Assembly (NCBI GenBank): GCA_945643635.1
Contig: CALZFC010000356.1
Coordinates: 2,499,001 to 2,563,000, forward strand
Direction of reading: 5' to 3'
Source: Allodiplogaster sudhausi
Lineage: Eukaryota > Nematoda > Chromadorea > Rhabditida > Diplogasteridae
Length of the DNA stretch: 64,000 nt
In this document: positions 47,801 to 60,379 of the stretch, in pieces
How the letters are laid out: every line of letters starts with the position of its first letter
Numbering within the stretch: the first letter of the stretch is position 1
Translations under genes and position numbers: made by a program
Notes under the pieces: generated by a model
Told to the model about the DNA's origin: nothing
The model's input: the letters and a program-made list of their open reading frames with translations, nothing else
The model's database searches: none

Positions 47801-48684
47801 TTCCCATTGAACAGGTTGGTGGGGGGGGGGAGAAGGGAGAGAGATAGCTAGAGAGAGAGAGAGAGAAGAGACGAATTTGGGAACGAGAGAGTGAAGAGAA
47901 AAAGATTCAGACAGCGATGATAGACAAAGAGTGATGAGAATGCGATTAGCAGAGATGGTGTAGGAGTAATGCTGCAATGCAGAGGGTATATATGGAGAGC
48001 TAGAAATGTGGGAAGTATGGCAAAAATAAACTTTCTCCGACTTTGCAGATGCAGAACCGTCTGGTGGTCGTGATGTGCAACCTGAAGCCGGCCAAGATGC
48101 GTGGCGTGGAATCGCGTGGCATGGTCATGTGTGCAAGCACACCCGAGAAGGTCGAGGTCATGGAGGTCAGTGCTTTATTTTTTATTTATTTTAATTTTTT
48201 ATTATATATAATGTTCTTCTTAAATATTTAATTAGGAAATAAATTATATGGAGCAGCTATTTTTCACCTTGAAAGGCAAGTTTTTATATTCATAAATTTA
48301 AGAGAAAAAATAGCTTCTGGAAGGCCACTGTTAGTTTTGAGATCTTTGATCAGCTTAAAGTAAGTTGAGCAATTGTAAGCATTTGGAATGCTTATTCGTT
48401 CTCGCCGTAAATAATGACGAGGGAATACTGTATGTCCCCACAGTCACGGATTACTGTAGGTTGCTCGTTCATTGATTACTGTACAGGTGGATGCTGCATC
48501 GAAGCCGGGCACGCCAGTCCTCTGTCCACCATTCGAGCATCGTCCGGATGCGCAGCTGAATCCGAAGAAGAAGATCTGGGAGACGGTAGCCGAGGATCTC
48601 AAGGTTAGGAGTACTGTAGTAGGATGCTTTTTATTCCTACTATCTCGAAATATGGAGATAAATAAGCAAATGCTAATTGAGCGG

Positions 48685-48738
<54 letters not shown>

Positions 48739-49061
48739 GCTCAAGGAGCATTTGCATATTTATAACATAATATTTTGACAACTTATTGCGGTATGCAAAA
48801 ATGGGTTTATAGCACGAATACCGTGTATGAAAAGAGAAACTAATATCAGTGTGAGAAAAAACATAAGGTATATGAAATTTTTGAGTCGAATATCCTGAAA
48901 GAAAAACAGAAAACAGTACTTCTACTAATGATATATATATTGTATCCGAAACCTTACAGGTATCCCCCGAGGGATTCGCCACGTGGAAGGGCCATCCGCT
49001 GCTGGTGGGAGGAACAACCAAGATGACGGCGCCCACCCTGCGCGGAGTGTTCGTCAAGTGA
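38868..49061 (+). CDS. MARS1: Cytosolic methionyl-tRNA synthetase with C-terminal EMAP-II domain
   Basis: Attaches Met to initiator and elongator tRNA-Met. Exons: 38868-38975, 39152-39254, 39653-39758, 39898-39995, 40147-40227, 40643-40835, 42217-42387, 42569-42694, 43001-43122, 43509-43647, 43949-44131, 44286-44383, 44685-44766, 44912-45010, 45282-45429, 46325-46488, 46715-46832, 47039-47212, 47397-47470, 47704-47814, 48049-48165, 48487-48603, 48960-49061; phases agree throughout. Catalytic class I core: [14 protein letters not shown] (HIGH-type), [10 protein letters not shown], zinc knuckle [29 protein letters not shown], and KMSKS-type [11 protein letters not shown]. An anticodon-binding helical domain ([16 protein letters not shown]) follows, then a Lys/Ala-rich coiled-coil linker and an EMAP-II/Arc1-type OB fold ([27 protein letters not shown] ... 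[17 protein letters not shown]), as in nematode and plant enzymes. ATG at 38879, but the frame is open upstream. Intron 14 starts GC (GGCAAG|GCGCGA), also in the pseudogene. A 5'-truncated, diverged copy lies at 30.4 kb. Confidence 0.95.
41040..42216 (+). repeat. Tandem array of splice-acceptor-like units in MARS1 intron 6
   Basis: About 1.15 kb of 20-21 bp units, ATTTTCTCCATTTCAGAGAA with variants (CACTT, TTTTT, TCTAC), organised in higher-order blocks of about 40, 125 and 210 bp. The final unit is the true acceptor (TTTTCTCCACTTTAG before 42217). The paralogous intron in the pseudogene has one unit. Open frames over it (FREFIFS repeats) are artefacts. Confidence 0.95.
43869..43919. repeat. 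Foldback element, second copy
   Basis: Same position in the paralogous intron as 34711-34760, so it predates the MARS1 duplication. Confidence 0.75.
46018..46135 (+). repeat. Short tandem repeat in MARS1 intron 15
   Basis: Three units around CCGGTTTTTGGAGATATCTC spaced 40-45 bp apart. Confidence 0.7.
48666..48755. repeat. (AT)n palindrome in MARS1 intron 22
   Basis: About 24 AT units (48688-48736) flanked by arms GCAAATGCTAATTGAGCG and CGCTCAAGGAGCATTTGC, which pair at 16 of 18 positions; the whole 90 bp can form a cruciform. Confidence 0.85.
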
Positions 49062-49076
49062 AGCGCTTTCCCTCTC

Positions 49077-49114
<38 letters not shown>

Positions 49115-49762
49115 CTATCTTCCTCGCCTCTTTTATATCCCCAAACTCTCTTTCTCTCTCCGTTTTTCCCCTTTCTAGACAATTCTCTCTAATTATAGAG
49201 CACCGGAAACTGTTCCTTGTTTTGATTTTCTCTTAGCAATCTCGTGTCATTTTTTTTTGTTACACCACCCACCAAATGCAATTATTTGAATCGGATTTAT
49301 GCTATAGTCACTAAAATGTGTTGGTTCTTGTGAATGGATATCTATTTCTGTCTTCTCCTTCTGTGCTCCCCCCTCTCCTCCCCCTTTTTATCCTTGCTCC
49401 CATGGCTCAAACGGGATCATCCTCGTGTGTGAGTCTCTCTTCTCTCGGTTTCCGCGGTGTTATTTGTTGCTGTTCCTTTAATACTTTTGTTATTAAAATG
49501 TTAGTTACACATGCAGTTGATGTTCTCTGAACGGAATGATGGTTAAGCACACCTTGAAGAGCATATTTTGAGGAGTGTGGGTTTGCCAGTTGAGTTTGGG
49601 TGCATGGGTTCCCCAGGTTTTCCTCTGTGCCTCGGGGGTACAGAGCGATTGCACTGGTTTACAATATGGTCTCAGGGTTGACAAGGAAACCGCTTTTTGC
49701 TTGGCACATATAAGTTTTTGTGATGGGTTGTGAATGTTGTCCAATTTAAGTCCCAATGAGAG
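49062..49762. other. MARS1 3' flank
   Basis: CT tract at 49078-49165, then AT-rich DNA with AATAAA-poor sequence. 49595-49640 resembles the minisatellite unit at 56.7-56.9 kb (GGGTGCATGGGTTCCCCAGG). No gene seen. Confidence 0.4.
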
Positions 49763-49918
49763 CTCTTACATTTTCTGTACGAATAGGCGCGTGCTCGAGT
49801 TTTCCTGCTTCCAAAATCTGTTAATACTCTCATGTCCTGTATCTTCGTAGTATAATTGAGAGCTTCAACATATATTGATTCGTCGTATCAAATTCAAATA
49901 ACAGAGCGGGTTCCATAC
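49763..49918 (+). repeat. Dispersed repeat, copy 1 (others at 55.85 and 56.27 kb)
   Basis: Contains TTTTCTGTACGAATAG, CTCATGTCCTGTATCTTCGT and GCGGGTTCCA in the same order as 56266-56410, and more distantly 55870-56030. Similarity ends where the LTR-like sequence starts at 49919. Confidence 0.7.
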
Positions 49919-50269
49919 TGTTGCGAGCAAGAAGACAGGTATCCTTTATTGTCCCTCAAACTTGGGTAATTAAACCGTTCATCTCAAACATAAAATCGAA
50001 ATGAAGAGAGTAAAATGAATAATAAGTGCTTGACTTCTCCTTTTAAAGCACGATAGAAAGCATTCCAGACATTCTGTCTTCTATCACAATATCAAGGAAA
50101 GAGGAGGAGATGGTGATTCATATAGACCTTTTCATATGTCTGGCAGAAGAGAAGGGTGAAAAACAACTCATCTAGAATTCTTTTCCTTTACCAAAAATAG
50201 ATGAAGCGGAGGAATGATTCATTAGTAGGATGGGGGAAAAGAACTTCCTATACTCGGCACTTGCCGACA
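49919..50269 (-). mobile_element. Candidate LTR (351 bp)
   Basis: It begins TGTTGCGAGCAAG and ends ACTTGCCGACA (TG...CA on either strand) and lies just 3' of the minus-strand Env remnant, where a 3' LTR would be. Its left boundary coincides with the break in a repeat whose other copies are uninterrupted. No second LTR is in the window, so this is inferred from position and termini. Confidence 0.45.
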
Positions 50270-50301
50270 CTGGGGGAGAGGAAATTAGCGAAGACAAAAA
50301 G

Positions 50302-50985
50302 CTACATACAGATTTTGCAGACGAAGAAAATGACCATGATTGGTGATGCTATTAGAACAATAGAATAGGACATATGATCTGCAAGGAGGGCCAATATATT
50401 ATTTCGAGTGGCAATGATGAGGCCGAACTGAGTGTTGCTTTTTTGTTCGCTTACATCGAAGATTGTCTTGAGAGTTCCATTGATCTTGACTTTGATTTGT
50501 TCGCGACCACAGCTTAGTTGGCAGTTCTCTTGAACTTCAGAGGTGGAAGAAGTGAAGGTAGTCATCCTCGTAATGGCTTCGGGCGTGCACTTCACAGAGA
50601 GGGCTTTTCGTCAGCGTTGCCCCAGCACTACAGCTATGACAGCCGACCATGCTTGTTGAATCCATCATGCATTTCGCATGCGACTCGATCTGAGCGAGCT
50701 TCAAGTTCTGGATTCTAATCGAAAGATCGGCAACTGCGGTCGGCTGTGCCACAGATACCGAACTGCCTTCTGCTTCAAACCAGACTGAACCTTGCCGTTG
50801 TGGAAGTGTGCATCTTCGAATTGCATTTGCGGTTGCTTGTCCACTTGCGCAGGCACACTTGACTAAGTCGTCGTCAGCTAATTTGCACTGACAAGCTTCC
50901 TTTCTGAATTGGCACTGGCTGAGATCTGAGGAGTTGCATGGGAAGACTGATGCTTCTCTTTCTTCCTCAGGCGTCAGTAGAAGTT
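50302..50985 (-). pseudogene. Env-like remnant with Phlebovirus G2-type domain, from an LTR element
   Basis: Minus-strand frame from about 50985 to about 50560, shifting frame near 50560-50590 and continuing to a stop at about 50302. A Cys-rich region (FPCNSSDLSQCQFRKEACQC) is followed by the pattern typical of Phlebovirus-G2-like fusion glycoproteins of invertebrate BEL/Pao-type elements (ESHAKC, GCHSCSAGA), and the end has a hydrophobic membrane anchor (IVLIASPIMVIFFVCKI). It is 5' truncated by an in-frame stop at about 50985, carries a frameshift, and no gag or pol is present. It is a dead fragment. Confidence 0.6.
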
Positions 50986-51087
50986 AAAGGAGTTGAATTT
51001 TAGTTTTCTTTTCACTGAATTTAATCCGGGATAATATTTTTATTCTTTCTAAAGCAATATCTTCATTGTCATTTCCAGGTGTTCGTC

Positions 51088-53054
51088 ATGGAAGTCGACG
51101 AAACCAATTGGACGTACCCTCCCGAGTCCGTCCTTGACGAGGTCTCTTATTCTTTTCAATTCCGGCATATTTTTTCTTGAATTTTCTTATCATATGTTAT
51201 TGCTAGCTATTAGTAGTTCTGGTGCGAAAGTGAAAGAACATGAAACGTTGGCCACCTTATTTGCTAGTCGTTTCTTCCCATAGATTTTCGATCGTCTCGC
51301 GCTGGCTGACCTCCGAACGGCTTCTCGTGTCTGTCAGAGCTGGAGAGAACGCGCGCTCCTCGCAACCAAGAGATGGGATCGACGCAGCCTAACCGCCACG
51401 CGCTTTCAATGGTTTCTTTTGTTTTGTAAGACTACCGAAAATGCAAGCAGCTAATGAACGGATATTAATCGTTTGTGGATTTTGGAGGCAAATTATCACT
51501 CAGAATAATTGATTGCACAACGAACCCGTCCTCTTGATGTGCGGCGACGTGTTGCCGGTCATAACTCCGCGCCAACTCCATGCCAGCTGCTAACATCCAA
51601 AAAGTGGAAAGGTTGTGATTATCACACTCTTTAAACAGCTGTCTTTCTCCCTATCTACGACCATTCCTCCAAGTAATTTTTCAATCGTGTTTCGAGTTTT
51701 GTTTTTTATTTGAAAAAAAAAACATTTTTGTACACACTCACATTAGAGAAGTAGCTAAAATGTTGTCAGCAATTTGTTTATTGTTTGTGTGTGTCTTAAG
51801 GATTTGCGACGAATATTTTCCTTACGAATATATTTAAGATCTACGTTTTCGGAGGGAAAGCTCCGACTGATCGAAGCAGGGCCCACTTCAACGATCTTTG
51901 GTCATTCGACTTGGTTAGTTAGAAGCGCGCTTATCTTCTTTTATCTCTGCTCCTTTCTGGCTTCAAAATGGCACTAAAAGATCTAATTATTTCCTTAAAC
52001 AGAAAAGTGTCCAATAATTTTCTTCTCATGACGTATAAAAGTGATGTATTTTGAAATAATTCCCTTTCACCAGGAGTTCACCAGTACGTTTTCTTATGAT
52101 ATAGTCATGTATTTGGACTAGGCTCGCCGTCGCTGGGATCATGTAGAGGTGCAGGGAGCACAGTATCCAATGCCGAAGTCGAGGTGCTCCTTGATCGCTT
52201 ATGGACACTACTACCTACTGCTCGTTGGTGGATCGCATTACGGTAATCTCCCTTCCTTGGTGACTGTAATGAAACATGTCTCGTTAGATGGCAAGTTTTT
52301 TTTTGTTTAGTGCAAAATCCAAGAAACGCCCGAGACCCGCGTACGAGGTCTGATGCCAAATACACTCGCGAGATTCATCGGTTCGACATCAGAAAGAAAG
52401 AGTGGACAGAGGTTGGGCATGGCAAGATACAAATTACTTGCTAAAGTGAGTGAACCATTTCTTTATTTGTTTAACAACTGTACTTTTTCGTTTTATGCCC
52501 AGGATTCTCTAATTGAAAGTGGCAGGGAATAATAGAATTCTTTGTTAACATTTTCACAACGCGAAGATCTGTCAAAGCGACTAGTATGACAATTAATTAT
52601 TTAACAGTTTAGTACCTTGTTAGATTATATGCATTAATATTTAATAATTAGTATGCTGATAATGAGTAATTAGCAATTAAGTTAGTTAACAATAAAAAAT
52701 TAGATAATTTGTATTTAATAATTAGTAATAATTAATAATTGATGTCCGAGTTTAAAATTCACTACTATTCTCAGTTGTGGAGCGACTCGCAAGCTCTCGG
52801 CATCTACGACCACTCTTCCGTTGTCTTTCAGGACTTCCTGATCGTCGTCGGTACTACAGCTCCGGTATACTACTCCTTGCCTTTGAAGTTTTTTTTTTTT
52901 ACAACTCCAATTTTCTCTATCGAGGTATTCCATTCTCTCGATTCTTTATCTTTCTCTCTCTCTCTCTCTCTTTTCCAGGTAAACGTCTTGCCTTTACGGT
53001 TAAATTTAATTTTTAGCAACTCTCCAGTTCTCTCTCATTATAGGCCTGCCATTC

Positions 53055-53085
<31 letters not shown>

Positions 53086-55460
53086 CCTTTTCTCTCTCTC
53101 TCTCCTTCTCTCTCTCTCTTTTTCTCTCTCTTTCTCTCTCTCTCTTCCCTCTTCTCTCCCTCCCTCCCTCGCTCTCTCTCACTTTCTTCTGTCTTCATAC
53201 CTCGCAATTCTTCAGCACCGAAGTACCGGATACGTGCCCAAGTATCACACGGTTCATGTCATCGATCTTCTGCGTGACTCCTGACACGAGCCTCCAGTCA
53301 CAGACGAAGGACCGCACGACTCGCGACGGTAAGCATGGAGACTGGGTGCATGTACTCTTTGAATGGCCCTTGATTTGACCAAATGCGTTTTTTTCTATTG
53401 CTCGACTTGAAGGGCGTGTGTGTGCTTCTAATTTTGGAACTATTGCAACCATTCATCCCACCCATTACAATCTACTTTCAATTTTTGGCGATATTTCTTT
53501 TTTTCCGGCTCAAATTAAATCTTGACAACATTGAATTGCACATGGACGTTTCTGTTGATGAAAAAAAGAAAAGCATTTCTTTCATTTAGTTCCTGGCATG
53601 GCATAGTCGCATGCACTGCCGTCCTCCTCCGACCCGGCTGCATTCTCGCGCATCCTGCTACTAAATACACCGATTTCCGACTAATGTCAGAGGAAAACAG
53701 CAGGTACTGTCGATTTGAGCAACCCCACCCTTATTTCCGGTCACCTCAAAGCCCTACTCCACAACGGTTTTGAGGAACATCTTGACAGAAATGTTTCATG
53801 TTTCAGCCTAGCCTACCCTACCCTGTTTTCCATAGCCCAACGCTTCCTCCTTCTGTTTTTCTGGGTCCTTAGCAGGAGCTTTTATTTCCTTGTTCATGGC
53901 ATTTCATTTAAAGTTTCCACCATAAACAGTTTAATAAATAGCACGGAGCGAATAATAGTTGATTGTCGCGTTGCCCTCAAAATTAATCTTCCAACTAAGG
54001 TATCATCGGGTTCAGATTCAACAAGAAATCTGTGGCATTTCTGTTCCATTTCGACCCTAACGACCTCACGAAAGAATGGCGGCGAGAGATGATTCCGAGC
54101 GGGGTTTGATGCTTCCATTTTAACTCTTCCTATTGATTTAATGTTTTAGTTTTGCGGATTAAAAAAACAATTCTCTTCTTATTTAGATGGACCAACACGA
54201 CTTTCAACTTGATGCAAGGCTCGGCCAAATAGGAGTTATTCAAGTCATCAATAAGGCTCGATTACTGTCAGTTGTCGAACTTATTTCTATTTCAAATGTA
54301 AAAAAAAAGTTATAATAAAAATATCAAAGCTTTGAATATTTGTTTTACCATTAGGTTTAACTAAAAAGAATTTTTTTTCAGGCTTCTTGCATCAGCGGAA
54401 AGAAAAGGAGTTGGTGAGGCTTCGGAGATGGCTCGACGAATAGAAGCTTTCCATGCGACTGTTCGCACTGTCCTCCACGACCACATCAAGAGCAAGGAAG
54501 ACACTGCACGCTTTGTCAGAAGTTTTATACTTCTTGTTTGCTACTATTTTTCTATTTCGTCGGTTTTATGGAATCAAGCGTTTTTTTCCTTTTAAAAGAT
54601 AACCGTTTCACTTTCTCTCTTCCATCGATATGCTTTAAAAGAGATGAAAAGAAACGCGGCTGGATTATTTATTTTTCCCAACTGGACTATTTTCAATGAC
54701 GCATCCTCATTCTCTTCTTCTTCTTAATTTGCAGCTCAAGTCCCTCAGCTCTGAACCCTTCCGTATCAAAGACGAGAGAAACGCCTACATTCTGTCTCCT
54801 GGAAAGAGTGGACATCAGAGCGACGTCCAGGTATTATTTCGAGCATTTTATCAGTTTTTTTCCTATTTTAAAAGGCGCTTAAACATTAATTTCCGAAACA
54901 TTGAAGGTTACGGTTGAACTGCTGCACCCATACGATACTCAAGTGTCTCCAGCCGAACTGGATCTCAATACTTCCTTCATCCAATACAGCTTCTTGCCTG
55001 GTATGTTGTTATTCTTAAGGTTTTTTTTACTGTTTAAATATCGAAACAATGAAATCATGTATTTTTTTTTGTCACAATTAGTTTCAGGATGAAAATAACT
55101 TGTTTTAGCCGCACTTCGCTCAGACGGCTGGAGTCTCTGCGAACAGTCAATTCGTCGTCACTCTCGCACGGGCTGTAACGAGATGATTTTATTTGCTGCT
55201 AACCTCGACCGAGTCGAAGAGGAGAAGCAGCTGCGGTAATACTTTTATAGATTAATTTTTATGTATTTATCTAGGTATCTTCATTTCATTGGATATAGTT
55301 GATTTAAATGTCTTTCCATAAATAACCTTTGTTCCTGATTTAGCTGGACCCTTTGTGAGATGAGAGGCGAAGTTCCGCCAGTCACTGAATGCTATTCATT
55401 CGTGTCCGCCGGAGGTATGTTATATATTTATCTCATTTTCTCTGAGTTTCGCTCACGCTT

Positions 55461-55509
<49 letters not shown>

Positions 55510-55786
55510 CCTCTCTCTTTCCCACTCTTTCTCTTTTTCTCTCTCTCCCTCTCTCTTTCCCTCCATTCTCTGCCTCTTTTATATAAACAGATTGTAAGCA
55601 CTCAGCTAGCAGCCTTAAGTTGATAGTATTATCCTTGTTGACGCATAACGAAATCATAACTACGTTATCATTAAATTCCCTTTTCTAGGCCAAATGCTAC
55701 TGCACGGTGGTTGCTACGGTAATCGTAACGTTCCCGGTGTTCACCGCTCGGGCGGGACTTACATTCTCGACCCAGTTGGATACTAA
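51088..55786 (+). CDS. F-box / kelch-repeat protein (FBXO42-like)
   Basis: Exon 1 is 51088-51141 (ATG) and exon 2 about 51284-51411, together forming an F-box (YPPESVLDE + IFDRLALADLRTASRVCQSW). Kelch blades follow: near 51830-51914 (IYVFGGKAPTD ... FNDLWSFDL), about 52123-52240 (YLLLVGGSHYG), about 52313-52412 (EIHRFDIRKKEWTEV), 52776-52865 (DHSSVVFQDFLIVVG), and about 53216-53330 (KYHTVHVIDL). Later exons: about 54018-54110, 54382-54529 (helical), 54735-54830, 54908-54999, about 55110-55236, 55344-55413 and 55689-55786, the last holding a further kelch-like blade (MLLHGGCYGN) and the stop. Order and a late blade resemble FBXO42, an SCF ubiquitin-ligase adaptor. Several junctions (51412-51820, 53330-54010) are unresolved. 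CT-rich introns and a dispersed repeat (53740-53880) interrupt it. Confidence 0.7.
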
Positions 55787-55849
55787 TTCCCCCTCTCCTC
55801 TCCCACCTAGACTACCTCATTTAGTGCTAGGAATTATTCCTCTTTTAAT

Positions 55850-56480
55850 TCTTATGGCCTTTCTTTTATTCTGCACGAATAGTCCCATATTCTATGTATT
55901 TGCTTGCTTCGTTTTCCTGCCTCCAAACTCTGCGAAGTGTCCTGAAACTTGGCAGTAGAATTGAGATCTCAAGATTGATCATTTGATCTTTTTGTTTGAT
56001 TCTGCTCAAGTGCAACCGCGGGTTCCATTCGGAGTAGTAGCATTCATCTTTCTTCCTCAACACGCGTTCTATCTTGAGGGTTCACCACGGTATTTCCATT
56101 GCGTGCTGTTGTTTGACATTGTAATAATAGTGTGATTTTATAGTGGTTCCTGTGGATCTCAATTATAGTACTTCTTCTTTTTTCCTCTTTTAATTCCACT
56201 GATATCTTTCATCTGACAATGAGTACTTCTCCTTCCTCTTTTTCCTCTGTAAATGCCAGTGATCGCTCTCACATTTTCTGTACGAATAGACACTTGATCG
56301 AGTTTTCCTGTTTCCAAACTCTATGCATTCTCTCGTGTCCTGTATCTTCGTAGTATTATTGAAAGTCTCAAGATGTATTATTCAGATCAAATGCAAATGA
56401 CAGCGCGGGTTCCACACGGTGTTGAACGCATCTTTCTCTTCACCTACGCTCTTTCTTTCTTGTTGGTTCACCCTGGAATG
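55850..56480 (+). repeat. Two tandem diverged copies of the 49.76 kb repeat
   Basis: Copies at about 55850-56105 and 56266-56480 share GCGGGTTCCA and GGTTCACC followed by TTTCCATT or TGTCCATT. They lie just 3' of the F-box gene, as copy 1 lies 3' of MARS1. Confidence 0.65.
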
Positions 56481-57132
56481 TCCATTTTGAGTTCATGACG
56501 TATAAAGCAAGGTTTCTTGTCAAAAAAAGATGCATTTTGCTTTCTATCAACGTTATCATCGTGCGAAGTTATCATTATTCGGAGAGAATTTGCGTACACG
56601 GTGAATGTTTCATTGTGAGGCATAGGATCCTTTATAAGATATCAGGCTTTGAACATCTTTTATTCCCCACCATAAAATTTTACCAGCGGTATATGGTTTT
56701 CCTCTGGGTCTGGGGTATATGGTTTTCATCTGGGGGGGGGGGGTGTGCATGGATTCCCCTGGTTTTCCTTCTGGTCGGAGGGTGCATGGATGCCCTTAGT
56801 TTTCCTCTGGGTCTGGAGGGGTTCATCGATGACCCTGGTTTTCCTATCGAATTGGGATGCATGGATGCTCCTAGTTCACTTCTGATCGTGAAGTCACAGG
56901 GTGTTGCCACGGAAACGGATTTGTATGGCTGAAGTCTGTGTTGGTAAGATGGCGTAATAGTGGCATGTAAATGCCCACTGATAATGTTTTGGTACCTTCC
57001 ATGTAGACCGTTGCCCAAGACGATATGTGACAAGAGTGATTGTTATCCCCGTGTAATCAGATCTCCTCATAGAAGTGAGCGCAGAGTTCTACCCGAGAGT
57101 GACTCCATCGTCCGACTCTTTCTTCGGCAATC
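56481..57132 (+). repeat. Intergenic with minisatellite 56695-56890
   Basis: Five diverged units of about 40 bp (GGGTGCATGGATGCCC ... TGGTTTTCCTCTGG), including a 12-G run. 56900-57132 is unique and should contain the ESF1 promoter. Confidence 0.75.
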
Positions 57133-57448
57133 ATGGTGAAGAAGGAGAGTACACGTGGCCTGGCGGACCCCCGCTTCGCACACCTCACCTCCGACCCCAA
57201 GTTCAACGCGCTCAAGAGGAAGGAGAGAAAGGTTGGAGAGGCAATTCATGTTTTCCAGAATTAGAGGAACTCAAAGTATAGCTTGTTTGGCTCACTGCAA
57301 ACCCACAGGAATTGGCTGAATATTGGCAAACAACAACAGTGTTCTATTGATATTTTCGCCAGGCATCTCTGTCTATCGTCTCACTCTCCCTCTCTCCTTT
57401 CCTCTCTCTCTCTCTCGCTCTCTCTCTCTATCTCTATCGGTCTCTCGG

Positions 57449-57497
<49 letters not shown>

Positions 57498-57682
57498 CTC
57501 CTGGAATGAATCGATGTTCCCATTCAGGTAGTACTGGAGAGCCGATTTGCGGCGGCTCTGACGGACTCTCGCTTCGGGAAGCAGGCAGCAGTGGACAGCA
57601 GAGGAAGAAGGCTACGGAAGACGACCAGCTCCCTCCACGCGCTCTATGATTTGGAGGACAAGGAAGGACAGAAAGAGGTGAG

Positions 57683-57723
<41 letters not shown>

Positions 57724-59084
57724 AAGAGAGAGAGAGAAGGGAGAAACAAAGAGAGAGAGAGTCACTACAGACAACAAGACAACCACAATGGTATTCTCGA
57801 CTATCAAGAGATGATGATGTAGTTAACCTAGATCAATTCTGATGCAACAACTGTCCCTTTTAGCCAAATTCTGGAAAGTAAGAGATATAGACGTTAGTGG
57901 CAACCAGGTGAGCGTACTAACATTCTGCGAAAAGAAGTTGATAGTCGCAGAAATCCAGATATGAGTGTGGTTGAGAGAGAAGATGGAGAGTACAGACACC
58001 TTGGAGGGTGCCCATGGGAAAACGGTGCTGTCGAATCGGCAGATCTAGCCTGTTTTGGGCCTACCCAAGGCCCTCCTACTCCACCATTTATCTGAGGAAC
58101 ATTTAGACATAATCTCCGTGTCCAGCCAACCAATCAACAACCCCTTTCCTGGTCTTATTGCTCAATACCTTGCCCGATCTGCTGGGTCCTAGACGTGGGT
58201 ATATTATATTCCTTGATGGTTCTACTATTAGGAGAAGACTTTCGGAATATAATGCTGCCTCGTAGTTTTTTTATTCATATATGTTGGAGACTATGCGAAC
58301 TTGTGCCCATGGCAGATTTATTAAGAGTTTTACAAGATGTTAGTCTAGGAAGAAAAATCTATTCTTTTTTTGTATTTCAGAAGAAATCTGACAAGAAAGT
58401 GAAGGCGACCACGAAGATATCGGTGGTGGAGAAGAAGAAGACAGATGACGAGGAGAAGAGTGATGAGGAAAACGAAGAGGAGGAGGAGAGTGGAGAGGAA
58501 AGTGAAGAGAGTGGAGGGGAACAAGAGAGCGAGAAAGAAGAAGAAGAAGAGAACTCAGCTGATGAGGACGAGCCAATCAAGGTCAGCTAACTAACTAATT
58601 ACGAAAACTAATTACAAAGAGCCAGTGTGAATTGAGGAATGGAGCCTTTGAGCATGATTAAAAAATTTAGAAAGGTAGCTACCATATCACAGGCAATGCT
58701 TGTTGCGTGTATGAGAAGGATGCAAACTTGTGGGCGTTTTTAAGATTGACAAATGTGGATGATCTAGTGCAAAGCTTTGGCCCAAGAAAGTGACTTTCCA
58801 GCCCTTTCTAGGCGGAAATCATTGCTGTTTGCATGAATTGTACTGAAAATTTTATCTAGCAACTTAAACTCACTGGGATTGACAGTTAGTGGACAACTAA
58901 ACATCAATTAATTTAATTAACTGTATCCTTCTCTCTCTCTCTCTCTCTCTCTCTCTTCCCTCTCTCTCCTCGTTCTCTCTTTCCCATTTCTCTTCTCTCT
59001 TTCTCTCTCCTCTTTCTCTCTTTCCACTCTCTCTCTCTCTCCTTCTCTCTCTCCTCTCTCTCTCTCGTTCTCTCTCTCCCAATC

Positions 59085-59118
<34 letters not shown>

Positions 59119-60242
59119 AGGTGGACTTGGCTCGTGGAGAAGGGAACCTGTCCTCTTCTAGCGAAGATGATGACTCTGGCTCGGAGTGGGAGTTGGAAGA
59201 GCAGGAAGAGGAGCATGGATGGGGCGAGCTAGACAGGTTTTGTTCTTAATTAATTATTTAATTTTGCAACTTTTCTAAAATAGTAAATTTAACGAAGAAG
59301 ATATATATACTGCATATGAAGAACTGCGGAAGCTACGCTAATTGTTTGTCTTTAAATGATAATGTGGTAACGTGCGATTTGGTGGCTTTTATATTGAAAG
59401 GATGTTGAGACGAGGGAACACTTATGGTTCCTTACATCCTAAACCACTTGGTTAAACGAGCAAAATGGAATCAAGGATAGGAATAGGAGGGCCTCTCTCA
59501 CAATCAGCTATCACTACACAACACTGTTCCTTTCTCTGCTGGCAAATAGCTCCGCTTCTCTTTCTGGGACGTGATATCCTGTACTATCACAATCATAAGT
59601 TAATGATATAAAATGAAGTGAAGCGCCCTTTTGTCAGGCAAAAAGGTCGCGAATTCAAACGTCAATTTGTTCCTCTCCTTTAAGAGAAGCGCGCCGCGTG
59701 GAGTGGGCGTCTCGCCGCCTCGCCATCTGCAACCTGGACTGGGATCATCTGTCATGCGACGACCTCTTCATGCTCGTGTCCTCCTTCAAACCACTGGGCG
59801 GAGAGTGCAGCCGACTGGCCATCTACCTCTCCGACGTGGGCAAGGAGAAGCTGGCCAAGGAAGAGTTGCATGGGCCCGAGCTGAAGATGGCCATGGAGAT
59901 AGGAGGAGAAGGAGGAGAGAAGGCAGACAGCGAAGAGGAGGAGGAGAACGACGAAGACGAAGAGAATGCTAATGAGAAGTCGGGATCTTTTTTAAATATT
60001 TTTCCCGCACTTTTTTCCTTTTTTTTAATTTTGGTGAATCAATTGAAGAGATATTTTCGCCATCTTTGCATTGGATTTGCTGGAATGTGGTCAAGAAAAA
60101 GGCAACAATTCAATGAATGTTCCACAGATCGCGCAGCGAAGCAATACGCCGCTATCAGCTGGAGCGACTCAAGTTCTACTACGGAGTACTGGAGTGCGAC
60201 TCGGCGCAGACGGCAAGCGCCATCTATGAGGTCTCTTTTTGG

Positions 60243-60284
<42 letters not shown>

Positions 60285-60348
60285 CTCTCTCTCTCTCTCT
60301 CTCTCTCTTTCACTCTTACTGTGCATTCTCTCTCTCTCTCTCTCTCTT

Positions 60349-60379
<31 letters not shown>

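Noticed and set aside
49919..51000. A complete retrovirus-like element
   Set aside because: Only an Env remnant and one LTR-like end are present; no gag, pol or second LTR before the F-box gene begins.
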